Shown here: piece after piece, positions 27,338-39,300 of the stretch | Layout: the number at the start of each line of letters is the position of its first letter | Position numbering within the stretch: position 1 is the stretch's first letter | Assembly (NCBI RefSeq): GCF_003987335.1 | Contig: NZ_PIPK01000014.1 | Coordinates: forward strand, 1 to 64,000 | Length of the DNA stretch: 64,000 nt | Source of the DNA: Aliidiomarina maris | Lineage (GTDB): Bacteria; Pseudomonadota; Gammaproteobacteria; Enterobacterales; Alteromonadaceae | Direction of reading: 5' to 3' | Notes under the pieces: model-generated | What the model was told of the DNA's origin: nothing | Database searches by the model: none | Seen by the model: only the letters and a program-made list of their open reading frames with translations | Translations under genes and position numbers: made by a program

Positions 27338-27807
27338 TGACCAGACTCCTGATTGTCTTGTTGAGCATTGAGGCTAGGGGTCATGAGGGTGTACACGACA
27401 CTGGCAATGGCAGCGCCAAGTAGCATAAGTCCGGTCCCTCCCCATGTGCGGGTTGCGGCAATAAATGTAGGCATGGGGGCAACGCTGTCGACCAGCCAAA
27501 AGCAAGTTGCCAGGCCTGTGGCTGAGGCTAAGACTAACCAAAACATGCGATGACCAGGCACTACTTTAGCGACCAATTCACCCACAGTGAACGCGATGAT
27601 AAATGTAGCCAGTACAAGCCCCGTGTAGATGGGTGCAAAATGGGTTAGGTCATGCCATGTGTTGCTAAGGCGCATGGCAAAACTGACAGGTGGCGCAATA
27701 TCGCGCAACTGAGCGAGGTTCACTTGGGTTTGAAACACGCTTCCAAGCAGTCCAGCGATAACGACTGCCAAAATAAAGGCGGTAAAGATTCTAAGTTTTT
27801 GCTTCAT
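27334..27807 (-). CDS. Four-helix membrane protein of unknown function
   Basis: The 157-residue protein has four hydrophobic segments, at about 8-25, 55-75, 87-107 and 122-140. A periplasmic-type loop between the first two carries RLSNTWHDLTHFAPIY. I recognise no named family. The ATG at 27807 is preferred over an in-frame TTG at 27816 because GGAT lies about 8 bases upstream. Its end overlaps the sugar dehydrogenase start (ATGA), so it is the first gene of the operon with the sugar dehydrogenase and two aldehyde dehydrogenases. It might act as an electron-transfer or anchoring partner, but nothing in the sequence shows this. Confidence 0.8.
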   Translation of the reverse strand: MKQKLRIFTAFILAVVIAGLLGSVFQTQVNLAQLRDIAPPVSFAMRLSNTWHDLTHFAPIYTGLVLATFIIAFTVGELVAKVVPGHRMFWLVLASATGLATCFWLVDSVAPMPTFIAATRTWGGTGLMLLGAAIASVVYTLMTPSLNAQQDNQESGQ

Positions 27808-27947
27808 GCTAGCCAATCCAATGCAAGAGTTTACGTGAGGTTTCAGACATTTAAGCTAGTCTAAACCGCGCTAAGATGCCACTTATTCGGATGGCATAAA
27901 CGACAGAAAAGATACGCATTGCGACGCATGGTAGATCGTTTTGATGA

Positions 27948-30044
<2,097 letters not shown>

Positions 30045-30052
30045 CCCTATAA

Positions 30053-30084
30053 AAATGCCGGCTTCTAAAATGAAGTCGGCATTT
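30053..30084 (+). terminator. Hairpin terminator after fadH
   Basis: A 13-bp stem containing one G-T pair (30053-30065 with 30072-30084) has a 6-nt loop. The descending arm ends in ATTT, giving only a short U stretch. It lies 8 bases after the fadH stop. Confidence 0.65.
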
Positions 30085-30163
30085 ATCTGATCAAATTAGG
30101 CTTTTATCGTCTATACCTTAAGTGACTCATATATTGATAAATAGTGACCTAAGGGAGCGTTAG

Positions 30164-31468
30164 ATGAGCAAGAAAAAAGCCAACTCAACGGATAAACAAG
30201 TACCCGAAGTGCTCGCAGATGCGCAGAGCCGACTTGAAGATATTTACCAGCGCTTAGAGGTGTCTGAGGACGCCCGTCAACGCCTTAGTTACCCCCATCG
30301 GCTTATTCAGTTCTCAATTCCAGTGCGTATGGACGACGGCTCATTGCAGGTATTTCAAGGTTATCGAGTGCAATATGACATTACCCGTGGACCAGCCAAA
30401 GGCGGAATTCGCTTCCACCCTGATGTAGATGCCGACGAAGTGACAGCACTTAGTTTTTGGATGGCCATAAAATGCGCGGCCGTCGATTTACCCTATGGCG
30501 GTGGTAAAGGCGGAGTGAAGTGCGACCCTAAGTCATTGTCGAATATGGAGCTTGAGCGCTTGTCTCGCGGCTACATGCGCGGGGTTTACGACTTTGTCGG
30601 CCCCGATATTGATATTCCTGCACCTGATGTGAACACCAATGCCACTGTGATGGGTTGGATGGAAGATGAGCACACCCTGATAGCTAGACGCCAATTACCT
30701 GGGGTTATTACTGGTAAGCCGGTGGGGCTAGGCGGCTCGCTAGGGCGTGTTGAGTCGACTGGCAAGGGTGCGTTGCAAGTGCTGAACATTTGGGCAGAAA
30801 AAGCGAAGAAAAAGCCGAAAAAGCTAACCGTTGCAGTGCAAGGCTTTGGCAACGCTGGCTATCACTTCGCACGCAATGCCGAGGCTCAAGGTTACCAAGT
30901 GGTGGCGGTTTCAGATTCTAAGTGTACCGTGTATAGCAAAGATGGCTTAGATGTTGATGCTGTGCATGACAGTAAGAAAGATGGCTCGTTGAAACCTGTT
31001 TGTCGCGGCAAAAAAGAGCATGGCGAAGTCCTTGAACGCGATGATCTATTAAGTCTGGATGTCGATGTTTTAGTGCTGGCTGCACTTGAAAATGCGGTTA
31101 ATGCAGAGAATGTTGAAAGCATTAAAGCGCCGGTTATCTTAGAAATCGCGAATGGCCCAGTAAGCAGTAAAGCGGAACAAGTATTAGCGAATAAAGACGT
31201 GACCATTATTCCCGATGTTATTGCAAATACTGGCGGCGTGATCGTCAGCTATTTCGAGTGGATTCAAAACCGGAGTGGCGACTACTGGAGCGCTGAGCAG
31301 GTCAATGAGCGCACGGAACAGCGCATTCGTGAGCAAGCCGAATCTATTTTTGAGCTTGCAGCGAAAGAGAAAGTGAGTTTGAGAACCGCCACTTACATGC
31401 AAGGTATTAAACGTATTACCGACGCCATGGATAGCCGTGGTTCACAACAATTCTTCAGTGCGCAGTAA
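30164..31468 (+). CDS. Glutamate dehydrogenase (Glu/Leu/Phe/Val dehydrogenase family)
   Basis: The 434-residue enzyme interconverts glutamate and 2-oxoglutarate plus ammonia. The N-terminal domain has the substrate segment GPAKGGIRFHP and the catalytic Lys in PYGGGKGGVKCDP. PAPDVNTNATVMGWM follows. The C-terminal Rossmann domain has VQGFGNAGYHFA and PDVIANTGGVIVSYFEW. The length and motifs fit the hexameric clade, close to NAD-using or dual-cofactor enzymes rather than the longer E. coli NADP GdhA. Cofactor preference is inference. AGGGAG precedes the ATG, and a strong terminator ends the unit. Confidence 0.95.
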   Translation: MSKKKANSTDKQVPEVLADAQSRLEDIYQRLEVSEDARQRLSYPHRLIQFSIPVRMDDGSLQVFQGYRVQYDITRGPAKGGIRFHPDVDADEVTALSFWMAIKCAAVDLPYGGGKGGVKCDPKSLSNMELERLSRGYMRGVYDFVGPDIDIPAPDVNTNATVMGWMEDEHTLIARRQLPGVITGKPVGLGGSLGRVESTGKGALQVLNIWAEKAKKKPKKLTVAVQGFGNAGYHFARNAEAQGYQVVAVSDSKCTVYSKDGLDVDAVHDSKKDGSLKPVCRGKKEHGEVLERDDLLSLDVDVLVLAALENAVNAENVESIKAPVILEIANGPVSSKAEQVLANKDVTIIPDVIANTGGVIVSYFEWIQNRSGDYWSAEQVNERTEQRIREQAESIFELAAKEKVSLRTATYMQGIKRITDAMDSRGSQQFFSAQ

Positions 31469-31489
31469 CGCATATCCATTTATTTACAC

Positions 31490-31516
31490 AAGGGGCTCAT
31501 GTTTGAGCCCCTTTTT
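31490..31516 (+). terminator. Rho-independent terminator after glutamate dehydrogenase
   Basis: A perfect 10-bp stem (AAGGGGCTCA 31490-31499 with TGAGCCCCTT 31504-31513) with a TGTT loop runs into TTTTT. Confidence 0.9.
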
Positions 31517-31534
31517 ATTTGTTTGAGCACTCAA

Positions 31535-31738
31535 CTAGTTACATTCATGCCCACCATGTTTGTCCTGCATGCATTCGTAAAAGTATGTAAAGGCAACGGC
31601 GATTATGGCCAACCAAGCTAGGCTTAATACCATATAAGTTGTCTGGTAGTACTTAGCTAAGTATCCAAAGGCGCGCAAAAATAAAAGCGTCAATGACACG
31701 GCAACAGAATAGAATTTGCTAGCGTATCGAATCGTCAT
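31535..31738 (-). CDS. Small two-helix membrane protein, hypothetical
   Basis: The 67-residue reading frame encodes two hydrophobic helices (about 10-28 and 34-53) and a Cys/His-containing tail (ECMQDKHGGHEC). The composition is that of a real inner-membrane peptide rather than a shadow, and it overlaps no other gene. No clear ribosome site precedes the ATG, and no family is recognised. It lies between the glutamate dehydrogenase terminator and a divergent secreted protein gene. Confidence 0.5.
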   Translation of the reverse strand: MTIRYASKFYSVAVSLTLLFLRAFGYLAKYYQTTYMVLSLAWLAIIAVAFTYFYECMQDKHGGHECN

Positions 31739-31802
31739 ACTGAAGTTAAGCGTTTATGCCTTAAGCGTGAGGACCTACGGCATAACCTAGGGAGAGACTA
31801 CG

Positions 31803-32429
31803 ATGGAATTTACTGATACTAAGATGCAAGTTAAAAAGCTTGGAAGTTTAGTCCAAGCGGCTTTAGCAACTGCGGGTTTATTGGTTGCCACTAGTGTGTC
31901 AGCGCACGCCCAGTCACCTGAACAAACGCAAGATATCGACACTGAGGCTTCAATTGCTGTAGTACAGAACTTTATCGACAGCATGGACTACCAGTTTCTC
32001 TCGGCTGCGGATAAGGCGGTCTGGGATGAAGCACAATGGAATGAAATTCAGCAACATGCTGCTGGCGCTAATCAGGTTAGATTGCAAGAAGGTCATGAAT
32101 TTCACCAATTAGAAGCTTTAGTGCGTGAGCAAGTAAAGGTTGAGGCCGTGGCGGCTGAACCTGCTCAAGATGGTTCAATTAAAGTCACTACTGAAATGCA
32201 CTATCCGCAGGTGTTGATGTTGATAGATGACTTCATTGATACGCGCAACTCTTACACGTATGAACTACTGCTTGATTACCAACGCGCCTTAGACCGTGGT
32301 GAACTTGATGCGAGTGAATTAGCCAGTTACACCAGCGAGATGCCATGGCGCGTGATTGATGGCGGCGTTCATGTTGATGCCAAGCAGATGCAAGAGAACC
32401 GCGATGCCCTGCAAGCGCAGGGCTGGTAA
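31803..32429 (+). CDS. Secreted protein of unknown function
   Basis: The 208-residue protein has a signal peptide with a long n-region (about 1-36, ending SAHA-QS), after which it is strongly acidic. Its segment SMDYQFLSAADKAVWDEAQW and a second helical region rich in Glu and Gln suggest an all-helical periplasmic protein. I do not recognise a family. GGGAGAG lies 6 bases before the ATG at 31803, supporting this start over the Met at codon 8. It is a single gene and converges with a GST-like gene 31 bp downstream. Confidence 0.78.
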   Translation: MEFTDTKMQVKKLGSLVQAALATAGLLVATSVSAHAQSPEQTQDIDTEASIAVVQNFIDSMDYQFLSAADKAVWDEAQWNEIQQHAAGANQVRLQEGHEFHQLEALVREQVKVEAVAAEPAQDGSIKVTTEMHYPQVLMLIDDFIDTRNSYTYELLLDYQRALDRGELDASELASYTSEMPWRVIDGGVHVDAKQMQENRDALQAQGW

Positions 32430-32460
32430 TTCATGACAACTGCTAAGCACGTATTGCGCG

Positions 32461-33015
32461 CTATGCAGCAGGCGGGGCAGTATCGGCAAACTCAGGATAC
32501 TGCTGTGCTTGCTCTAGCCAAGCAATTAACGCTGGATATTGGCGAAGATCCAGGCGCTGACGGTACTGTACCCAATCAAGATAACACGCTAAGCGAATAC
32601 CAGCGTCGTTCCACTTTAATTGTTCAGCGGCCGACTCGAAATGCTCTAAGCATTGTTGGATACGTTGAGATTGACGCTGCGTGTAGCTATTGGCAGCGAT
32701 ATCGACGCCGCTTTTCTCCAACAGAAACAAGTTAATCGTGCTGTCGATCGCGGTATTGACCAACAATAACAGGTCATATTCTGCGGTTGTTTCGCACATC
32801 CGGTGCCCATGCAATTCTCGAATGAAGCGGATAATGCTCATGGAGTCGTGTAGCTTAATGTCTTGATGTTCAAAATAAGGCACTCGCATAGCGGCGCTTC
32901 CAGCTGCACTTTGCTGATAGTCTGTTTCAATGAGCTTAAACTTGGCTTGGTACTGAAGTAAGGCAATACGGCAATGGCGAACAAAGGGTGATGTATAACT
33001 TCCGTACAAATGCAT
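32461..33015 (-). CDS. Glutathione S-transferase-like protein
   Basis: The 184-residue protein starts with a thioredoxin-like domain typical of GSTs: MHLYGSYTSPFVRHCRIAL, then VPYFEHQDIKLHDSMSIIRFI, where the cis-Pro and the glutathione-contacting Ser are in place. A short helical C-terminal domain follows. It is somewhat shorter than usual GSTs (about 200 residues or more). The ATG at 33015 has GGGAG 9 bases upstream. A longer in-frame reading to 33156 lacks a ribosome site and is rejected. Substrate and reaction cannot be predicted. Confidence 0.85.
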   Translation of the reverse strand: MHLYGSYTSPFVRHCRIALLQYQAKFKLIETDYQQSAAGSAAMRVPYFEHQDIKLHDSMSIIRFIRELHGHRMCETTAEYDLLLLVNTAIDSTINLFLLEKSGVDIAANSYTQRQSQRIQQCLEHFESAAEQLKWNDAGIRLACYLDWVQYRQRLDLRQYPALIAWLEQAQQYPEFADTAPPAA

Positions 33016-33189
33016 AGTGGCTCCCAAAAAGCTGCTAAAATGACTTTGCGCAGTATGCCATGCTTGTAATTCCATGCACTTAAAATTTTTCCAGTATGGA
33101 GAAGTCGCTTTTATCGCATCACGAATGCAGCGCAATAAGGCTGCAGCCCTTATCATATGTTAAATTTGTTCAATATTTGCGCGCCCCCC

Positions 33190-33217
33190 TTGCAAGTTGC
33201 GTGAATCCGCGTATAGT
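33190..33217 (+). promoter_or_regulatory. Possible sigma-70 promoter and long leader of deaD
   Basis: TTGCAA (33190-33195) and TATAGT (33212-33217) are 16 bases apart, a fair sigma-70 match. Transcription would start near 33224 and give a leader of about 200 bases before deaD. The whole 33016-33425 interval (410 bp) between the GST-like gene and deaD holds no gene that I can see. A short inverted repeat (TCAAGG/CCTTGA at 33228-33266) is present. Confidence 0.4.
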
Positions 33218-33425
33218 TCTGCCTCCTCAAGGTAAATGCCTGCTGTGACGTGCCGGTGACCCTTGAATTGTCATGGGGTGACTACGCCTATCCAGTTGGC
33301 TTGCCGCGAAATCTTTTCTCGCGCGTTCAAGCTCCAACCTAAAGTGCCGGGCGATGCCCTTACATCTATGTGAGTCTGTAACAGGGTTGTCGTTTGTTGC
33401 AGCGTTGAATAGTGCGAATTAATAA

Positions 33426-35126
33426 ATGTCTGAATTTACTACTTTTTCTGCTTTGGAATTACCAGAGCCAATCATCCGTGCCATTACTGAAATGGGCTTT
33501 ACTGCGCCAACGCCTATCCAACAACGTGCTATCGGCCCGTTATTGGAAGGTCGTGACGTATTAGGTGAAGCGCAAACAGGTACTGGTAAAACCGCAGCCT
33601 TCGGTTTGCCTGCTTTAGCCAATATTGATACCACAGTGCGCGGTGCGCAGCTATTAGTAGTTGCTCCGACGCGTGAATTAGCCATTCAGGTGGCTGAATC
33701 ACTAGAGCAAATGGGCAAATTTATGCGCGGCTTAAGCGTAGCAACCGTGTACGGTGGTGCTGCGTACGGTCCACAAATTAAATTACTGAAAGGCGGCGCG
33801 CAAGTAGTTGTAGGTACGCCTGGCCGTTTGATGGACCACATCAATAAAGGCACTTTAGATCTGAGCAAGCTGAAAATGAGCGTGCTTGATGAAGCCGACG
33901 AGATGCTAAATATGGGCTTCGTTGAAGACATCGAGTTCATCATGGAAAGCGTGCCGAAAGATGCACAACGTGCTTTGTTCTCGGCGACGATGCCACCGCA
34001 AATCCGCAAAATTGCACAGAAATTCTTGAGCAATTCGGTGCATGTGCAAATTGAGAAAACTCAAGAGCATAAAGCCAATATTACTCAGAAGGCTTGGAAA
34101 GTATCTGTGCTTAGCAAAAATACGGCTCTTGAGCGTATTTTAGAAACAACCGATTACAACCTGGCTCTAATCTTTGTGCGTACTCGTCAAGACACGATTA
34201 CGTTGGCTGAGCACTTACAGAACAAAGGTTTTAAAGCGGCGGGCTTAAACGGTGACATGAACCAAGCCCAGCGTGAAGCGACGGTTTCCCAACTTAAAGC
34301 GGGTAGCGTTCGTGTGTTAGTGGCGACTGATGTCGTAGCACGTGGTTTGGACGTACCTGGCGTAAGTCACGTAATTAACTATGACTTGCCGAACGACGCT
34401 GAGTCTTATGTACACCGGATTGGTCGTACTGGTCGTGCTGGCCGTTCAGGCGAAGCGATTTTGTTTGCTCGTCCACGTGAAATGCACTTACTACGTCGCT
34501 ATGAGCGTGAGACGAAGGGCACCATCGAAATGATGGAAGTGCCGACTGCACGTGAAATGACGGCGTACCGTTTGGAAGCATGTCAGAAGCGTTTAGCCGA
34601 TGTAGTGGCGAATCAAGATTTGAACACAATGCGCGAGTTAGTTGAGCAAATGGCGAACGACGGCGGTGTGGATATGAAAGATTTAGCCGCAGCATTGTTA
34701 TTCGAGCAGCAGCAAACACGTCCATTATTTGTTAAAGACGACCCGAAACCACGTCGCGAAGAGCGTGAAGTACGCGGTGACCGTTTTGACCGTTCAGGTC
34801 GCTCGGACCGTGGCGACCGTGGGGCGAAAGGCCGCGACCGTTTCGACAAAGGCGCTAAAGGCCCGCGTAAAGGTAAAGGTCGTGAGAGCAACATTGAGTT
34901 TGAAACCTATCGCTTAAGCGTAGGTAAAGACCATGGTGCGCGTCCTGGTGATATCGTTGGTGCTATCGCGAACGAGGCCAATATGGACAGCCGCATGATC
35001 GGCAATATTAAGCTGCACGGCGAACACAGCTATGTTGAGCTTCCAAAAGGCTTACCAGCAGCGGTAGTCGCGAAGTTACAACGTGCACGCATCCGTCAGC
35101 AGCCATCAGGCATGACGAAAGTGTAA
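33426..35126 (+). CDS. deaD: DEAD-box ATP-dependent RNA helicase DeaD/CsdA
   Basis: The 566-residue helicase has all core motifs: the Q motif (about 8-32), Walker A AQTGTGKT (Lys55), DEAD at 155-158, SAT, and the C-terminal HRIGRTGRAGRSG. After the RecA domains comes a DeaD-type dimer region and an Arg/Gly/Asp-rich linker (about 435-485). A DbpA-type RNA-binding domain ends the protein. This order identifies DeaD/CsdA, the cold-shock helicase that assists ribosome assembly and mRNA decay. It is shorter than the E. coli protein (629), mainly in the basic tail. It sits behind a long untranslated leader, as cold-shock genes often do, and ends in a strong terminator. Confidence 0.95.
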   Translation: MSEFTTFSALELPEPIIRAITEMGFTAPTPIQQRAIGPLLEGRDVLGEAQTGTGKTAAFGLPALANIDTTVRGAQLLVVAPTRELAIQVAESLEQMGKFMRGLSVATVYGGAAYGPQIKLLKGGAQVVVGTPGRLMDHINKGTLDLSKLKMSVLDEADEMLNMGFVEDIEFIMESVPKDAQRALFSATMPPQIRKIAQKFLSNSVHVQIEKTQEHKANITQKAWKVSVLSKNTALERILETTDYNLALIFVRTRQDTITLAEHLQNKGFKAAGLNGDMNQAQREATVSQLKAGSVRVLVATDVVARGLDVPGVSHVINYDLPNDAESYVHRIGRTGRAGRSGEAILFARPREMHLLRRYERETKGTIEMMEVPTAREMTAYRLEACQKRLADVVANQDLNTMRELVEQMANDGGVDMKDLAAALLFEQQQTRPLFVKDDPKPRREEREVRGDRFDRSGRSDRGDRGAKGRDRFDKGAKGPRKGKGRESNIEFETYRLSVGKDHGARPGDIVGAIANEANMDSRMIGNIKLHGEHSYVELPKGLPAAVVAKLQRARIRQQPSGMTKV

Positions 35127-35144
35127 ACTAAGCTTCATTTGAAT

Positions 35145-35181
35145 AAAGCCACCTTGGGAATAACCAAGGTGGCTTTTTTTT
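35145..35181 (+). terminator. Rho-independent terminator after deaD
   Basis: A 13-bp perfect stem (35145-35157 with 35164-35176) and GAATAA loop are followed by eight T (35174-35181). Confidence 0.93.
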
Positions 35182-35258
35182 GCGTAGATTTTGATGATGT
35201 CATGCGTTCACTTTGCAAGCTGTGCTATAACAAGGAACAAATTTACAAGGAGTTTCAG

Positions 35259-36230
35259 ATGCAAAGAGTGACACTTACGCTTCTGGCAGTCTGGCTGTTA
35301 AGCGGCTGTGCGCAATTAATTGAGCGCCAAATGGCGAGCTACAAAGGGTCTCGGCACTTGAACATGGATGTTGGCCAGTATACTCAGTCTTGGTGCTCCC
35401 AAGCTGGCTGTGTCAATGTCACCGATTGGTCTGATGTTAAAAAGATGAACGGCACAGAGCCATTAACCAAGCTTACAGCGTCGTTGAGAGTTGCCATTGA
35501 CCAACAGCTCTATGAAGAAGATGTGGTGCTGGAATTTGAGCCACTGAGCGACAATTCGCCGATTATCGTTATGTTTCCGGGGTATGGCATGCGAGCCGAA
35601 GCATTGGGCTTGAAGGCGCTGTATTTCCGCAGTCGCGGCTTCCGCCCCTTGGTGGTTGCCAGCCCAACCGAGCAAAAGCCCTTTAATTTCGGTTTGAGTT
35701 CCATCGAGGTCATCGCAGATTACTTAACTGACCACTACTCGACGCATGATGTTTACGCCTATGGCTTTTCGATGGGGTCGTTGGCAGTAGCAGAACTCAG
35801 TCAACGCTTTCCAGTTCAGGGCGCGATAGTCGTTGCGCCGATGCTTGATTTTGACGACGCTGCGTCGCAGTTGATTGACCTATACCGTCGTAACACAGTA
35901 TTCGCCCGGGCTATACCACAACAAAGCTTTCAGCAAGGCTTAGAGCGTCTTGCGCTAAACGCTAGCGTTGAACGAAAGAAATTATTTTGGCCCTACGCGG
36001 TTACTCTGCTGCCAAGCAACACTTTAGTTGTGGGTTCTTATTATGACAGTATTAGCAACTTCTCATTGGTTTCTGCTGAGGTGGCACGGCACCATCGACA
36101 CTTTTACTTAGCTGGTATTAACTTACCTAGTTTTGAGCATCCCGCGATGGCGATGCCGCTTGAGCCGGCCATCGCGCCCATAGATGCTTGGTTTCAGCTG
36201 CAACCCATAGGAAGTTTACAAGCAGAGTAA
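35259..36230 (+). CDS. Alpha/beta-hydrolase lipoprotein
   Basis: The 323-residue protein has a type II signal peptide with lipobox LLSGC (Cys17), so it should be lipid-anchored. The body is an alpha/beta hydrolase: oxyanion segment FPGYG at 106-110, nucleophile Ser171 in GFSMGS, a candidate acid in SYYDS and a candidate His in FEHPAMAM. It could be an esterase or lipase; no substrate can be named. The ATG at 35259 has AAGGAG 6 bases upstream. An in-frame extension begins with TTG inside the deaD terminator and is rejected. It lies directly before the giant adhesin gene, with a weak hairpin between them. Nothing shows it belongs to that system. Confidence 0.85.
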   Translation: MQRVTLTLLAVWLLSGCAQLIERQMASYKGSRHLNMDVGQYTQSWCSQAGCVNVTDWSDVKKMNGTEPLTKLTASLRVAIDQQLYEEDVVLEFEPLSDNSPIIVMFPGYGMRAEALGLKALYFRSRGFRPLVVASPTEQKPFNFGLSSIEVIADYLTDHYSTHDVYAYGFSMGSLAVAELSQRFPVQGAIVVAPMLDFDDAASQLIDLYRRNTVFARAIPQQSFQQGLERLALNASVERKKLFWPYAVTLLPSNTLVVGSYYDSISNFSLVSAEVARHHRHFYLAGINLPSFEHPAMAMPLEPAIAPIDAWFQLQPIGSLQAE

Positions 36231-36256
36231 AACTGGACTTGAGTCCAGTAGTTTTA
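36229..36256 (+). terminator. Possible weak terminator before the adhesin gene
   Basis: ACTGGACT (36232-36239) and AGTCCAGT (36242-36249) form an 8-bp stem with flanking A and TTTT. The U tract is short and offset by 2 bases, so termination may be partial. Confidence 0.5.
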
Positions 36257-36322
36257 TTGCACCAATTTGATTAAATAGCCATAACGAGAAATCCCTATTT
36301 TCACCGCATAAAAGGTTGGGTT

Positions 36323-39300
36323 ATGGCTACTGCACAAGTACTGAACATTCAAGGGCAAGCATGGGCACGCAGCGAAGACGGTTCGATGCGCGAGCTAAAA
36401 GCAGGTGATCAAGTATTGCCAGGTGAAGTGGTCGTAACCGCAGAAGGCGCGACGGTCACTCTAGTGTTTGAGGATGGTGCTCAGCAAGTTATTCCCCCTG
36501 CGTTTGAAGCCTTAGTAAGTGAAGATTCTTTCACTAGCGAACCTGCTTTTGACCCCGACAATATACTTGATGCAGACAGCCCTGATGCAGTGCTTGCGAT
36601 GCTTGAAGGCGAGGGCGACCTGCTTGAAACCTTAGAAGCAACTGCGGCTGGTAGCGATGGTGGCGGCGGTGGCGAAGGATCATCCTTCGTTCGCTTGATG
36701 CGTATTGCTGATGAGAATAGCAGCGCTAATAGTTACGAATACGCTAACGTAAGCTCTGAGCCAGTGCTGCTGAATGAAGCCAATGGCGGTGGAGCAATTG
36801 ATGACGCGGAAATCACTGTAGCTGCAAGTATTGAAGCTGGCTCAAACTTGCTTACCTTAAGCGGAACAACTTCTAACCTTCCTGCTGGCGCAACGATTTC
36901 ACTCACTATCACTGATCAGTTTGGTAACTCTATTACCGTCAATGCGACCATTGATGGTTCTGGTAATTATTTAGTCAGCGGAATTGATGTAAGTGGCTTA
37001 AGTGATGGAGCGCTGCAAATTGTTGCGAGCAGCTTTGACTTTGCCGGTAATTCAGTTCAAGCATCAACCTCAGCATTGCTGGATGCAGTCGATTCAAGCA
37101 TCGCAGTCTCTGCTGCAATTGACGGTGACGGCGCAAGTTTAACGATCACTGGTACCACGGCCGATGTCGCCACTGGCTCAACGGTAACATTAACGATCAC
37201 CGACCAAAATGGTAACAGCATTACAGCGCAAGCGACTGTCAATGCAGATGGTACCTTTAGCGTGTCGGGCGTGGACGTCAGTGGGTTAACTGATGGCCCA
37301 TTGACGATTGAGGCGGTTGCTACTGACAACAATGGTAGCGAAATTACTGCTGATACTTCAGTTGTGTTGGACGCAGTTGAATCAGGATTGAGCGTCGGTG
37401 TTATCGTGGATAACGATGCTGCGACAGTCGATATTAGCGGTTCATCGACAGATGTGCCTGCGGGTTCGACGGTTGTGATTACCATCACTGATCAAAATGG
37501 CAATACCATCACCGCGGAAGCTACTGTGGATGCGGATGGTAACTTCAGCGTTGAAGGTGTGGATATTAGCGGCCTGACTGATGGTCCATTGACTATCGAC
37601 GCGGTTGCGACCGACAACAACGGCAATGAAATTTCTGCTGATACCTCGGCGGTATTGGATGCTGTTGAATCAGCTCTAACGGTTGCTGCCACTGTAGATA
37701 ATGACGCTGCCACTTTAGATATCAACGGTACTTCGGTGGATGTCGCTGCGGGTTCAACTGTTGCGATCATTATTACCGATCAAAATGGCGTCACCGTCAC
37801 TGCAGAAGCGACGGTTCAAGCAGATGGCACGTTCAGTATTGAAGGCTTGGACATCAGCGGGTTGACCGATGGTGAGCTCAGTATTGATGTTGTTGCCACT
37901 GATAATAATGGCAACGAGATCACAGCTGATACTTCAGCGGTATTAGATGCGGTGGAATCGGCTCTAACTGTTGCTGCAACCGTAGATAACGACGCTGCCA
38001 CTTTAGATATTAGTGGTACATCTACCGATGTTGCGCCAGGTTCGACTGTTGCGATCACCATCACCGACCAGAATGGCAACACCGTCACTGCACAAGCGAC
38101 TGTGAATACGGACGGCACCTTCAGTATTGAAGGTTTGGACATCAGCGGACTGACCGATGGTGAGTTCACTATTGATGTTGTTGCTATTGACAACAACGGC
38201 AATGAAATTGCTGCGGATATTTCAGCGGTATTGGATGCCGTTGAATCGGCTCTAACTGTTGCTGCAACCGTAGATAACGACGCTGCAACTTTAGATATTA
38301 GCGGTACTTCAACGGATGTCGCTGCAGGTTCAACCGTAGCGATCATTATTACCGACCAGAATGGCACTACCGTTACTGCACAAGCGACTGTGAATGCAGA
38401 TGGTACGTTTAGTATTGAAGGTGTCGATGTGAGTGGCCTGACTGATGGCCCATTGAACATCGATGCGGTTGCGACTGACAACAATGGCAACGAGATCGAA
38501 GCAGATACCTCAGCGGTATTGGATGCAGTAGAGTCAGCGTTGAGCGTAAGCGCGACAGTAGACAACGATGCTGCGACTTTAGACATCAGCGGTACTTCAG
38601 TAGACGTTGCGGCCGGTGAAACCGTTGCAATCACCATCACCGATCAGAATGGCATTAGCGTTACTGCTGAAGCGACTGTCAATGCAGACGGCACCTTCAG
38701 CGTGGAAGGTGTCGATGTTAGCGAGTTAACTGACGGCCCATTGATTATCGAAGCCGTAGCTACTGATAACAACGGTAACGACATCACAGCTGATACCTCA
38801 GCGGGCTTGGATGCCGTTGAGTCTGCTCTAACCGTTGCTGCCACCGTAGACAATGATGCTGCCACTTTAGATATTAGCGGTACATCTACCGATGTCGCGC
38901 CAGGTTCGACTGTAGCGATCACCATCACCGACCAGAATGGTATTAGTGTTACTGCTGAAGCGACTGTAAATGCAGATGGCACCTTCAGTGTAGAAGGTGT
39001 CGATGTAAGCGGATTGACCGATGGCCCATTGACTATCGACGCGGTTGCCACTGACAACAACGGCAATGAGATTAATGCTGATACCTCAGCGGTATTGGAT
39101 GCGGTTGAATCGGCTATAACTGTTGCTGCCACTGTAGACAACGACGCCGCGACTTTAGATATCAGCGGTACTTCGACAGATGTCGCTGCAGGCTCGACTG
39201 TAGCTATCACCATCACCGACCAAAACGGTGTGACGGTCACCGCTGAAGCCACTGTGAATGCAGACGGCACTTTCAGCGTGGAAGGTGTGGATGTTAGCGG

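Noticed and set aside
32433-32735. A 100-codon plus-strand frame 3 bases after the secreted protein gene
   Set aside because: It lies almost entirely antisense to the GST-like gene, has no ribosome site and no protein-like composition.
35259-36230. Lipoprotein hydrolase as a member of the Lap module
   Set aside because: It lies just before the adhesin gene, but a possible terminator separates them and no known Lap system includes such a gene.
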